Assembly: GCA_022925895.1 (NCBI GenBank)
Contig: JAKSYS010000232.1
Span: 18,339-82,338, forward strand
Source of the DNA: Fragilaria crotonensis
Lineage: Eukaryota; Bacillariophyta; Fragilariophyceae; Fragilariales; Fragilariaceae
Length of the DNA: 64,000 bases
Direction: 5' to 3'
Below are positions 52,136 through 62,791 of this stretch, in pieces. The notes beneath the pieces are model-generated. The model did not search any database. It was not told where the DNA came from and was given only the letters and a program-made list of their open reading frames with translations. Made by a program: the position numbers and the translations under genes. The stretch's first letter is position 1; each line of letters starts with the position of its first letter.

Positions 52136-53163
52136 TTATTGTTTCCTCCAACAACTGCTGTCTTCAGGTATAACGACACACAAAACACATCTTTCTCTTG
52201 ATATTGCAATGTGCGGGATGTCAAACAGTGCTGATACAATGGATTGAAAAGTAACATATCTCCGGCCTCAGTGCCACGGCACCCTTGTTCTGCAAATGCA
52301 AAGTAGTTCGTTACGTCGGCATCCAATCGGTATTTATCAAACCGACCCGGTTGCAATCCATGTTGCGAAATAATGGTTGTCAAGGAATAGAAAAAATCCT
52401 CATCGGTATGCGAATTCAAACAATAGTTTTGCCACAGGCAAGACTACCCCAAATTGGTTCAGATGGCATACCTACCATACTTGGCCAATCGGCAAACCAT
52501 TGGGCACTACGGAGTCCTCGAAGATCATTCCCTGAATGAATCCTTTTGCAACTTCATGACACCTCTTCATTAAGTCACGGATTTGTGTCTTGCTCCAGTC
52601 ACTTAATGTTTTCGGCCAAGACTCGATAATACCAGTTGAACCACGGTTTGGCTTTAACCCAACAGTGGTGTATTTGCCATTATCTTCCGCAACAGGTACT
52701 CGTTTAATTCCACGCACTTCTGCTTTGGATTCTGCATCCTCAAGTGCATGAAGTGCCTCGATGGTTTGGTTAACCCTTGTAAGTTTTTCAACAACATACG
52801 GACGTGGGATCAAAGTGAATACGTTATCCCCACTCGGTAAAATCAAACGGGCACCAGACATAGTGTCAATGACTTTAAGATCATTGATTGCAAACAGCAT
52901 GTGCGCATCACCTATGCATTTGCGAAGTCTCGTTGAGTTTTCCATATCGGCTCCACTATAGAATAAAGGTTTACAACTGTTCTGCAACAGTGTTTTGCCC
53001 AGTGAATGCTCATGGGACGACGAAACTTGCATCAAACTATCTAGCCTTTTCTTCTTCAAATAATTGCGCTTCTTTGCATAAACACTCTTTGGCTTGCCAT
53101 TTTCTATTGCCTTCTTGTATGCTTCCTGCGTCGTGATGCTTGACTTTTTCCTTGATTTATATA
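52126..53163 (-). pseudogene. Cargo: 2-oxoglutarate/Fe(II) oxygenase-like gene, two frame breaks
   Basis: Read leftward from about 53163, one frame gives a basic start (SRKKSSITTQEAYKKAIENG) and 195 residues with no known domain (FTLIPRPYVVEKLTR, RVPVAEDNGKYTTVGLKPN). The first break is near 52480; the next frame reads NWPSMVGMPSEPIWGSLA. The second is near 52422, after which LNSHTDEDFFYSLTTI appears. The HTD fits the HxD iron motif. AGDMLLFNPLYQHCLTSRT follows, with a distal His and an Arg at the right spacing for the 2OG carboxylate, then VFCVSLYLKTAVVGGN. The order and spacing fit the 2OG-Fe(II) oxygenase fold; whether it belongs with TET/JBP, AlkB or hydroxylase branches is open. The gene sits between arrays B and C, opposite to the other genes. 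Confidence 0.62.
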
Positions 53164-53222
53164 CATGTTGAAAACCTCGTTTTCCAGTCTTGCCAATGTT
53201 CTCACTTGTGGTATCATTCTGT

Positions 53223-53463
53223 ACAACCGTATCCTCATCATGCTTTTTGTGACGTCAAGGTTGGAACTGCTGTTACTGTGCCCGAGTCACAGATAACAGT
53301 GACCTGTTTTGACGTCCTCATGATGGTTTCCTCGTTGCTACATTTGCATTCCACAACCGTACTCCTCATCATGCTTTTTGTGACGTCAAGGTTGGAACTG
53401 CTGTTACTGTGCCCGAGTCACAGATAACAGTGACCTGTTTTGGCGTCCTCATGATGGTTTCCA
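53223..53463. repeat. 131-bp direct repeat next to the oxygenase module
   Basis: About 110 bp starting ACAACCGT and including GTGACGTCAAGGTTGGAAC occurs twice, 131 bp apart (53251 and 53382 for GACGTCAAGG). The copies differ at a few positions. Each has another TGACGTCA site. The repeat lies just upstream of the oxygenase-like gene and could hold its promoter. Confidence 0.85.
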
Positions 53464-53624
53464 AGTTGCTTCTGCCGTTTGATAACCATTCGCAACAGCG
53501 TTGGGCAAGGGAATCGAAGGAAAAATGTGATCAGAGTTTATACTTTCTGTCACGTCGCATGTGTCAGATACGTCAGTGCTCAAGGCGACATCACTCAGAA
53601 CACTCGTCAAAGAACAAAATTCGT

Positions 53625-54385
53625 ACACCAAATAGTCGTCATCGTACCGTCATACTGTTACTTGTCCATTCGTGACTATTTGAAGATCAAAATTCGTACA
53701 CCAAATAGTCGTCATCGTACCGTCATACTGTTACTTGTCCATTCGCGACTATTTGAAGATCAAAATTCGTACACCAAATAGTCGTCATCGTACTGACATA
53801 CTGTTACTTGTCCATTCGTGACTATTTGAAGATCAAAATTCGTACACCAAATAGTCGTCTTCGTACTGACATACTGTTACTTGTCCATTCGTGACTATTT
53901 GAAGATCAAAATTCGTACACCAAATAGTCGTCATCGTACCGTCATACTGTTACTTGTCCATTCGCGACTATTTGAAGATCAAAATTCGTACACCAAATAG
54001 TCGTCATCGTACTGACATACTGTTACTTGTCCATTCGTGACTATTTGAAGATCAAAATTCGTACACCAAATAGTCGTCTTCGTACTGACATACTGTTACT
54101 TGTCCATTCGTGACTATTTGAAGATCGAAATTCGTTACACCAAATAGTCGTCATCGTACTGACATACTGTTACTTGTCCATTCGTGACTATTTGAAGATC
54201 GAAATCGTACACCAAATAGTCGTCTTCGTACCGTCATACTGTTACTTGTCCATTCGCGACTATTTGAAGATCGAATTCGTACACCAAATAGTCGTCTTCG
54301 TACCGTCATACTGTTACTTGTCCATTCGTGACTATTTGAAGATCGAAATTACGGGTTACTTCGTCTAAGAAGACTATTTGAAGAT
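53625..54385. repeat. Tandem array C, 73-bp type
   Basis: About 10 units with a 73-bp period (53674, 53747). The core is GACTATTTGAAGATCAAAAT then TCGTACACCAAATAGTCGTC, and the spacer is CATACTGTTACTTGTCCATTC. The GACTATTTG/CAAATAGTC arms match arrays A and B; the spacer does not. Confidence 0.93.
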
Positions 54386-54486
54386 CAGAATCTGTACACA
54401 ATTAGTGCAATCGACACTGTGAGCATCTGCACCTGATTTGTATATGTTGAAGGTCGTCAAGTCTTAAACAACTCATCTCCCTCAGT

Positions 54487-57400
54487 ATGCCCCCGAAGAC
54501 AAAGAGCGCGCCGAAGGCAACCAGTACGCATGACGATGATCCATTTGACGGATGTGAACCCCCAGTAATGAAGACGATGATTGAGATGATGAAATGGCAC
54601 CACCGCATTCCACGTGATCAATTACCAACGTTCCTACAGGAATATCGTATTCTTCACTTTGTTGGAAGAGAAGATGAATACAATGCGAGTGATACTGTTT
54701 ATGAATTGTATCATGTTATATTCGACGACCATTCAGATCGGAAGTCACTGTCATCTTGCCTTGGTAAGGGCGAGACACTTAGTATATGGGAAAAGGAGAA
54801 ACCCACTGCTATATGCGCTATAACGTTTGTACAACGAGAGAACGCTGTTTTGGTTCTTTTTGGCAACAAGGTTGACTATCAGGCCAACGGAATGGCAACT
54901 TTTTGCTTTCGATTATGCATCAAGTTGTAAGGTGTAGGTGGGTGTTGATGAAGTAAATGTTTATTTGAAAGCAAATCCGACCGCGAACAAAGTGGCATGG
55001 GGTTATTATTCAAGACGCAACTTTGCCGAAATGGCTGAAGGACTGAAGCATTTCCTAAAGTTTTGAGAGACTGTTTTGTCAATGAGGTTGATGATAGTCC
55101 ACTCAAGGACTATCTCGGATTCAGCAACGATTTGAAGTGGTTGACGATTTGCCTTACACGTGAATATTTTGCCTTCCCACAAGAATCCAGAAACCAGATA
55201 GTATTGAAAAGGTTGTTCAACAATCCCAATGACAACACCATTGATTGTCCATCCGTGTATGCCTTCTTCCGGAAACTTAACATACGAAGAGGCAACATTT
55301 TGTACACCAACTTATGATTGTTACTCGGGTGAATTTTGGGATGACAAGGCCTTCCATCCGAAGAACTCGATAATGGAAAAATACCTATTCCAAGGTCCAA
55401 GTGCTCGTCTGACTTGGATAGATCGTTGCCTTACGCGCAAAGGTGACGCTCTTTCTCCAGACTTTGTGGACATTGCTCTGGGATGGCTGCAGCGGTATTG
55501 TAAAGCTGAAATTTGGTCGACCCTGACCATCATTCCTTGTAAGATCATGACTGAGGTGTCAACAATGGAGAGCCTTTTTACATCCTTCATTGAAGGACGG
55601 AACGTTGCATCTTCGGTTCGCGACCTAAAAACCGATACAGAGAGAAGACAGTTTGTAAACCACATCTTTCATTACGAGATTGACCAAAAGAGGTTTATGG
55701 AGGCAACAATTCTGGTGGTGGAGTTCATTATACAACACAAGGATCTCCTCACGAAGCCGTTTATTGTCATTCCTGCACAAGAGGATGAAGATTGTTCATG
55801 GACTGTTTTCGTAGCGGTGAATTGTGGAAAACTGGGAACAATGATAACGATACAAAATGTGGATATTTTTGTTTGATCCAACTGGAAAACGTCGCGTTCT
55901 GACCCACCGCCAATTTGCCGGTTCTTCCTCAAATTGGTGCACTTCATACTCAGTCCTGAGAATGATCCAAATGCAAAAGCACGAAAACCAAAGAAGAAAA
56001 GAAAGGGAAAGCTCACCATGGAAAGACAAGGTTGTTGCACCATGGTTTTTCAACATGCATTCGTTTTACGTCGGTTTCACACGGCAAAGCGTTAATTTTG
56101 GTTGTGTCGTCACTGACAAGAACAATGAGACATGTGACATCGAGAAGGGCGCTTCCGACCGTTGAGTTTACCGCCAGATTACATTCTAATTCAGGAAACG
56201 TCAAAGGATGTGGCGCAAAGTGGTTTAAAATCATTGATTTTCATCCGCGATTTTTGTGTCATGGTGCACGACGTCACATTCGACACGAGTGGGAATGTGA
56301 AAGGTGACATCACTTTTGACAGGAATGACAATGTCAAGGGCATGGGCAGGAACATTCCCACATCAACACGAAAATTTGCTCACTATTTGCATGACGTGTA
56401 CGTGAGCTTGTTTCAACTGATTGACAGAATAGCAAGCAGCAACTTTGGGTCGGTTCGAGAAGAAGCTCATGAGTACAAAAATATCTTCGTCCCAGCAAGG
56501 GGATAGAACGGTCGCTTTCGTTGGAAACTAACGATGCGGACCACGACATGCGTTTCCTGATTTAGCCAAGATATTGCAGTGGCAACCTTTGTCGAAAGAA
56601 AGAGTGTTGCTTGGCAGGGAAACAGATTTGTGCCAGATGAATAATGATGATGTAGCGAAGCGGTTGCGAAAGACTTCGCGAAAGCCTCGACAAACAAAGA
56701 AAAAAGGGAAGACGGATAGTGGTGAAGAGCAGTCGGGTGGTCTAGGCCAGCGAAAGCAGGATGATCCATCGTTGACGAAGTCGCCAGCACGAAAGGGTGA
56801 AGCAGAGGCAGTACAGGAACAAGATCATACATCACCAGAAAAGATTCAAGACACCGAAAAGATGCCTGATGGAGCACATACGACCACGGCGCTCTCGCAG
56901 GGAAGTGAATTTGTGCCATTGTCTATACAGCATATTGCTACATTTATTTCAAGTTTAAAGAAGGACTTGAATATGCTGCATCAGAAGATGAGAAGAAGAA
57001 TCTGTGTTGGCAAATCCTTGCTCTTTCACACGAAGTCTCCATTGCCATTTGTCGAAAATGCGTTGAAGTTTATACGCGATAATTTTGAAAAGGAAAATGA
57101 AAGTGTTTCGATAATCGCCAAACCTGGGAAAAAGGATGTACTGTGTGGGAAGGGGCACCGCAAATGCATTCCGTACCTTGATCGCACATTGGACTTCAAG
57201 AAAATGCACTTGTCAGCAGCTAATCAGGCAGAAAAATATGAGGTGCAGCGTACCATTTACACAACTCTAAAAAGGAGGGATTTCGTTTCCTCGAGATGAC
57301 AGAAAAAAAGGGTGGAAGGAAAAAACATACGATGGTGGAATGGCGTATATTAGATCGCGAATGAAACGTGTGTGTAACGAAAAGAAGGGGAGGGCATGAC

Positions 57401-58112
57401 GCCGTCAATAAATGAATTGGAGGCGGACCAGGTCCATTTGAAAGTACATCTCTACCGCCAAATGGTATTGTAGTACGTAAACGCGATGAACCAAAGGGAC
57501 ATCCACCAAACATGGCTTTCCGTCGGATAATCCGAAGAGCTGCAGATGCCACGTTTGAAAGTCGAACAGAAAGCGCTAAGGACAATATTGCAGGTGAAGT
57601 GCTAGAGGAGATGCGGAAAAAGGTTACATCTTTGTCAATAAAGAGGAAAACGTTTGGAAAGGTGTCAACACAGAAAAAGTAAGGAAAGAGGTTCGGGATC
57701 GTCTAAGAAATCAGTGTACTTTGGGAAACAAAGTACGGTGACGGAAAGAGGAAAGCTGGTGACGACAATGATGCTGGCATTGAATGCAAGCAACCTTCAA
57801 AACAGCGGATGACAGGAAGTTTGAAAGCTGGTGAGGGATGATGCTTGTATTGAATGCAATAAGCCTTCAAAGAGCGGATGACAGGAAGTAAGAAAGCTGG
57901 TGACGAGGATGATGCTTGTATTGAATGCAATAAGCCTTCAAAGCACTCGTGTCGGAAATGTAAGAAGCATGTATGTTCCATGTGTTGCAATGAAAGAGAA
58001 GCTCGAAAACACTTGGTGGTGCAACGTGTGTTTCAATAGACAAAGTGTTTGGAAGCAAACATTAATTCGGGACGGCAATTACAGTACTTCGGATGAAGAA
58101 TGCAAGAAATGA
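54487..58112 (+). pseudogene. Cargo: multi-part gene with DUF6824-like domain and Cys-rich end, frame-broken
   Basis: Starts at an ATG (MPPKTKSAPKATSTHDDD). Successive frames hold linked segments: 54487-54930 (possible acetyltransferase-like end, ICAITFVQRENAVLVLFG), 55063-55317, 55229-55876, 55857-56165, 56162-56506 and 56574-57299. The part around 55765-55890 (KPFIVIPAQEDEDCSWTVF, then FLFDPTGKRR) faintly recalls the C48/Ulp1 protease core; this is weak. The clearest part is near 57115-57300: KKDVLCGKGHRKCIPYLDR, then AANQAEKYEVQRTIYTTL and, after a shift, GFRFLEMTEK, which fits DUF6824, a domain common in diatoms. The end (57925-58050) reads DACIECNKPSKHSCRKCKK then HVCSMCC, a cysteine-rich finger like that at the end of piggyBac-type transposases. 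One or two genes are possible; breaks are many. Confidence 0.5.
57751..57952 (+). repeat. Three ~72-bp repeats in the cargo gene
   Basis: Units start GAAAGCTGGTGA at 57751, 57823 and 57892 (periods 72 and 69). Each codes for a KAGDD..CIEC..PSK segment, so partial copies of the Cys-rich motif are multiplied. The middle unit lacks three bases. Confidence 0.85.
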
Positions 58113-58147
58113 GTTCATCGTAGTCGTACATGCTGTATGTAGTAGCC

Positions 58148-58890
58148 TATTTGAAGGTCAAAATTTGTACACCAAATAGTCGTCTTCTTACTGTCATAGT
58201 GTTACTTGTTCATTCGTGACTATTTGAAGATCAAAATTCGTACATATAGTCGTCATCGTACTGTCATACTGTTACTTGTTCATTCGTGACTATTTGAAGA
58301 TCGAATGTACACCAAATAGTCGTCTTCTTACTGTCATACTGTTACTTGTCATTCGCGACTATTTGAAGATCGAAATTTGTACACCAATAGTCGCATCGTA
58401 CTGTCATACTGTTACTTGTTCATTCGTGACTATTTGAAGATCGAAATTGTACACCAAATAGTCGTCTTCTTACTGTCATACTGTTACTTGTCCATTCGCG
58501 ACTATTTGAAGATCGAAATTTGTACACCAAATAGTCGCATCGTACTGACATACTGTTACTTGTTCATTCGTGACTATTTGAAGATCGAAATTCGTACACC
58601 AAATAGTCGTCTTCTTACTGGCATACTGTTACTTGTCCATTCGCGACTATTTGAAGATCGAAATTTGTACACCAAATAGTCGCATCGTACTGACATACTG
58701 TTACTTGTTCATTCGTGACTATTTGAAGATCGAAATTACACCAAATAGTCGTCTTCTTACTGGCATACTGTTACTTGTTCATTCGTGACTATTTGAAGAT
58801 CGAAATTCGTACACAAAATAGTCGTCATCATACTGACACACTGTTACTTGTCCATTCGAGACTATTTGAAGATCGAAATTCGTACAGAAA
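58148..58890. repeat. Tandem array D, 73-bp type
   Basis: About 10 units, very like array C (CATACTGTTACTTGTTCATTC spacer) in the same orientation, with small deletions. It adjoins the right end, whose sequence (58960-59241) matches the left end of the 2.3-kb copy inverted. Confidence 0.93.
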
Positions 58891-59210
58891 GAAAGTTCTG
58901 TTGGTGTTGATTAAGAAGAAAAGTGTACTTGTATTCAAGGAGATTTGCAACCCTACTAGGTTGTAATCGAATACAAAGTAATGTAATAAGTTCGAGTGAT
59001 TCAAAACAAGGGAAACACATGAATCACTGATAGAAGGAGATATGTAGCAGTTATCTTTCTGGCATGACAAAGGGTTGACATGCGCGTTAGGAAAAGCGCC
59101 GACAGAAGTCAACAACAAAGATTCCGTGTTTTGTCAGCCATTCAAATTTCCGATGTCTTCAAAAATCTTCTACAGGAGGACTCACTGTAGTTTATTACTG
59201 TGACGTGGGT

Positions 59211-59241
59211 GCTGACGTCAAATTGGTGAAACCTAATCGGA
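59211..59241 (-). repeat. Right TIR of 12.1-kb MULE
   Basis: Complement of 47127-47157, with TGACGTCA at 59213-59220. Confidence 0.95.
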
Positions 59242-59792
59242 TCTGTAACGGTAGCGTTCTGATCGACTGTACACCTGGTACTGAAATACCAAGTGGCACG
59301 TTGTACTGTACCTGGTACTCCCTGAAGTCAGAATGACAGGGAATTCCCTCGATCCAAGTGAACGGTGCTATCGTACCTGTTACGGTATAAGTACATCAAG
59401 TACCGAAGTTCTACTGGTTACGGGTTACGGTATTGAATGTGTACAACTCCTTAGGACGGTAGTACAGCGTACATACCTGGTACTATACCTCTGGTGGTGA
59501 AAGAAAATGCCGATCGTACGGCGTTCTCTCGAATCCTTCCGACGCCCGACGCCGCACAGGACCACCTTCCGAGAGGATCTTTTTCCCTGTCCGCCAAAGC
59601 GAAACCGCTCGATGCTCTGGTTTCCCTTCACAACGCAGGTCGTTAATTGTGCACCAGAACCAACACAGTATAGAGTACTTGCGCTACTGATAGACATCGG
59701 TCGTCTGAACTTTCCCTTCGCACAACAAGCATTAAAACAAATAACGAGATTATTCTCTGACATTCTATCTACAACAGCGACATCTTGCAATC
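59242..59792. other. Upstream region of prohibitin
   Basis: No gene is seen. It begins with the possible target duplication and contains GTAC-rich words; an open frame at 59507-59800 ends just after the prohibitin start and has no domain. Confidence 0.45.
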
Positions 59793-60626
59793 ATGGATAA
59801 AGCCCTCCGTTCCGTCGGTAATATCTCTGGAGTCCTCGCTGTCGGGGCCTTCACTGTTAACACTTGCTTGTACAACGTTGATGGTGGCGAACGCGCGGTC
59901 ATGTTCGACACGCTTCGGGGTGGAGTTTTGCCCCAAGTCGTCAATGAAGGCACACATTTCATGATTCCCGTCATCCAACGTCCAATCGTAATGGATGTCA
60001 GGACGAAGCCCCGAGAGATTCCTTCTGTCACTGGTACCAAGGATCTTCAAATGGTTAACATCAAAATGCGCGTCTTGTGGCGCCCTGTTGTGGAGGAATT
60101 GCCAACCTTGTACCGAGAACTCGGAACAGATTATGATGAACGCGTCTTGCCCTCCATCGGTAACGAAGTCCTCAAGGCGGTCGTTGCCCAGTACAACGCG
60201 GAGGAATTGCTCTCCAAGCGTGGAGAAGTAAGCGCGCGCATCAAGGAGGAAATGATCAAGCGAGCCCGCACCTTTCATCTCACTCTCGATGATGTGGCAA
60301 TCACGCATTTGACGTTTGGAAAGGAATTTACCAAGGCCATTGAACAGAAGCAGGTTGCCTACCAGGAATCGGAACGTCAGCATTTCGTTGTCTTACGGGC
60401 TGAACAGGAACGTCAAGCGGTTGTCATGCGAGCGGAAGGCGAAGCTGAAGCTGCTCTTATCATTACCAAGGCTATGGAAAAGACGGGTAATGCTATTGTG
60501 GAGGTAAGACGTATTGATGCAGCTAAGGAGATTGCGGCCAAGTTGGCCAACTCTCGCAATGTTGTATACTTGCCAAATCAGTCAGGAAGTGGAGGAGGAT
60601 TGCTTATGGGAATCGATGCCAAGTAA
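59793..60626 (+). CDS. PHB1: Prohibitin 1
   Basis: A 277-aa intronless protein of standard length. A hydrophobic N-terminal segment (about 10-28) anchors it in the mitochondrial inner membrane. Then come GGERAVMFDTLRGGVLPQVV, the SPFH/band-7 start, and HFMIPVIQRPIVMDVRTKPR. DERVLPSIGNEVLKAVVAQY and LTFGKEFTKAIEQKQVAYQ are signature blocks, followed by the Ala/Glu coiled coil. It forms ring assemblies with PHB2 that hold m-AAA proteases and protect membrane proteins. The start is a clean ATG. Confidence 0.96.
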   Translation: MDKALRSVGNISGVLAVGAFTVNTCLYNVDGGERAVMFDTLRGGVLPQVVNEGTHFMIPVIQRPIVMDVRTKPREIPSVTGTKDLQMVNIKMRVLWRPVVEELPTLYRELGTDYDERVLPSIGNEVLKAVVAQYNAEELLSKRGEVSARIKEEMIKRARTFHLTLDDVAITHLTFGKEFTKAIEQKQVAYQESERQHFVVLRAEQERQAVVMRAEGEAEAALIITKAMEKTGNAIVEVRRIDAAKEIAAKLANSRNVVYLPNQSGSGGGLLMGIDAK

Positions 60627-61663
60627 AAATGTTCGCTTTAAGAGTAGCCTCATAATAAAGTGGATAGTGAAACGTCAACATGTTAAGGAAACCTGCCTGC
60701 GGTCGAAGGGTAGTACAAAGTACTGGTAAGGGGTGGAATCCTGCGTGGAATCCTTTAGGCTCTTCACGCTGGAGTCAATAACGCCTGTCAGTCTGCTCGA
60801 ATCTTCGAATCCGTTTGAACTTGTATTATGCTGGCCGCCAAGTGATGTAGGTAAGGAGGTGTGGGAGAGTGTGGAGTGAGAATGAGTACGATTGTGTTCG
60901 GGCAACGATGTGGACCTTTGATGTAGGCCGGGGACTCGACCTGTGGGCATCTTCGGGCATCTCAGAGCAGCTGCCCTAGGACCGTCGAACACACGTGGTG
61001 TGTCAACATAACGACCACCTGAACTGTGAATGAGTCGACGTCAGAGATTTACTACTATCGGTAGTACGTATGATCCAGATGGTTGCAGTTCTAACGTGGA
61101 TTATCGTGGTACTACCGGTAGTTATCAGGACAGGGGAAGGGCGGTCCATGGAACGATACAGGCACCCGGATGGACACGATACCTAGTAGAAGAGAATACT
61201 AGAAACTAGAAATAGAGGTTCGGTCGCCCACCGAGAGGGATTCACGATCAACGACGTCGAAGCCATAAAGGTTTCGTTCGAGGTTTTTTTCAGCATTGTG
61301 GGCATCCTCAGTCATAAGCAACTGGGAATGGACAGGACTCACTAAGTAGCAAGGGCTGAGGTCCAGGATGATTAAGTGTGATTATTATTGTCTCCCTATA
61401 TATGAATCCTGTTTCGCCTAAATAGTTAGTTTTATGTCCGATTAACGGGATTTCTCGTACTCTCTTGACCGACGCGCTCATTCGTCGACATTTGAGTCAC
61501 AGTCGAGGTGGCCTCGCATACGTTAGTACTACTAAGGAAAAGTACAATCCACGATGCACAAACGCAAGTCAGTGGGATGTCCAGTGGAGGTGTTCAGGTT
61601 TGTTTCATTTTCTTACGAAAACTCAGTGCAAGCTTGATCGTTTGTAACCGAAACTACGCAAAT
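60627..61663. other. Intergenic, about 1 kb
   Basis: No convincing gene is seen. The segment at 61508-61660 is in frame with the SNARE gene downstream but looks like 5' UTR. A TACTATCGGTAGTA-like palindrome is at 61050, with a related one at 61110. Confidence 0.4.
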
Positions 61664-62564
61664 ATGCAACCATCGGCCTTCGACGAAGCTCTCTACCATC
61701 CTTTCATTGAGGAACGACCGCAGAGGAAGAAGTGGTCTATCAATGTATTGTCGTCCAACAAGAGTTCGAATGCAGATTCTATTAGCTCATTGTTCAGAGG
61801 CGATGCCGATATGGAGGATGTCGACTTGGAATTCGGACATCTGTTGGACCAACAACGAGGCCATCAGATTGAATCGTCCATGGTTGATGTCGAAACTATC
61901 GTCTTTGAACAGGCGCTCATCGGTGAACGCCACAACGATATCATCAACATAAGCCATAGCATGAAGTCGATTCACACCATCAGTGAAGGTCAGTGCCGGT
62001 TCGTTTGGAACGAGGTGGAAGATTTATCCGTTTTGACTTTCGCTGCGTAATTTCAAACTTTGGGTTGTGTTTTCATTCTCGGAACTTGTTCTCGCGGATG
62101 CTTTGTTGATGCACGACGACGTCGGAGATCGAACTCCTTCGCCCACTTGCTCGCTGCGAAGCCATTCAAGTCAAAGTTTGAATTTTTCCGACGTTACAAT
62201 CGCTAACAAGCCTTTATCATCGTGCTTTGCAGACCTTGCAGAGATCGTCAACGGACAAGACAGTGACATCAAACGAATGTCGTGGTTCGCGATCGAGGCT
62301 TTCGAAAAAACCGAGAGTGGTCTTGAGAGGATCATTCGCGCCGCCAAATTCTCTGATCAGTACCAACAAGCTCAGCGACGCAAGACTGGTCTCTTCTTGT
62401 TGGTTGGGGCAATGGTTGTCCTCGGTTTCTCGCGTGCCCTGATGAAGGACGGAAGCGGCGGTGGTCCAGTGGAGAGTCAGCGGTCGGGTTCCATTGATGC
62501 GCAGAAATACCCAGACAACAAATACCTTCCGGTGTTTCACTTTCCGGCCATTCACTTGCCATAA
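61664..62564 (+). CDS. Syntaxin-like Qa-SNARE
   Basis: Exons 61664-61988 and 62233-62564 with a 244-bp intron; splicing gives HTISEDLAEIVNGQDSDI, which restores a SNARE helix. The 218-aa protein starts MQPSAFDEALYHPF; an upstream in-frame ATG (61508) would add 52 residues of less likely sequence. The SNARE motif begins around IGERHNDIINISHSMKSI and runs through the zero-layer Gln (IVNGQDSDI) to ERIIRAAKF, where DLxxxVxxQ is the Qa type. It is followed by a membrane helix (TGLFLLVGAMVVLGF) and an unusual 46-residue tail ending HFPAIHLP. There is no clear Habc domain. It would drive vesicle fusion on a secretory or endosomal membrane. Confidence 0.65.
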
Positions 62565-62791
62565 TAATCTCTGGACTTCCTTTCACGACATCAGGCATTA
62601 CTACTACGTCAAGAGCTTGACTCCCTCTCGTCATTTTCACATAGCATACCATGGCTGCTATCTCTTCCCATGCCGCCGACAGCTACGTGCAGTCTTACCA
62701 TCTGGAATCTACTCCTATGCTTTTAAAGCGGGCTACTCATCCACTATAAAGTACATGTAACTTCTTCTAGGCTTGTAAGGCATTTCTCCGA

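Larger units (their letters stand above)
47127..59241. mobile_element. 12.1-kb Mutator-like element with arrays and two cargo modules
   Basis: 31-bp exact TIRs (47127-47157, 59211-59241), identical to those of the 2.3-kb copy, mark the ends. In order the element holds a MULE transposase (plus), array B, an oxygenase-like gene (minus), array C, a multi-part DUF6824-like gene (plus) and array D. All three genes carry frame breaks, so this copy may be inactive, or small assembly errors are present. A MULE identity rests on the transposase motifs (VDGTHETN, TDGDSQE, GWHLVDQGW, SWIM finger). CTGTACGG/CTGTAACGG at the borders could be an 8-9 bp target duplication with one indel, the size expected of MULEs. 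Confidence 0.88.

Noticed and set aside
47127-59241. Polinton/Maverick-type or virus-like element
   Set aside because: No DNA polymerase B, integrase, packaging ATPase or capsid motifs were seen; the transposase motifs and TIR are MULE-like.
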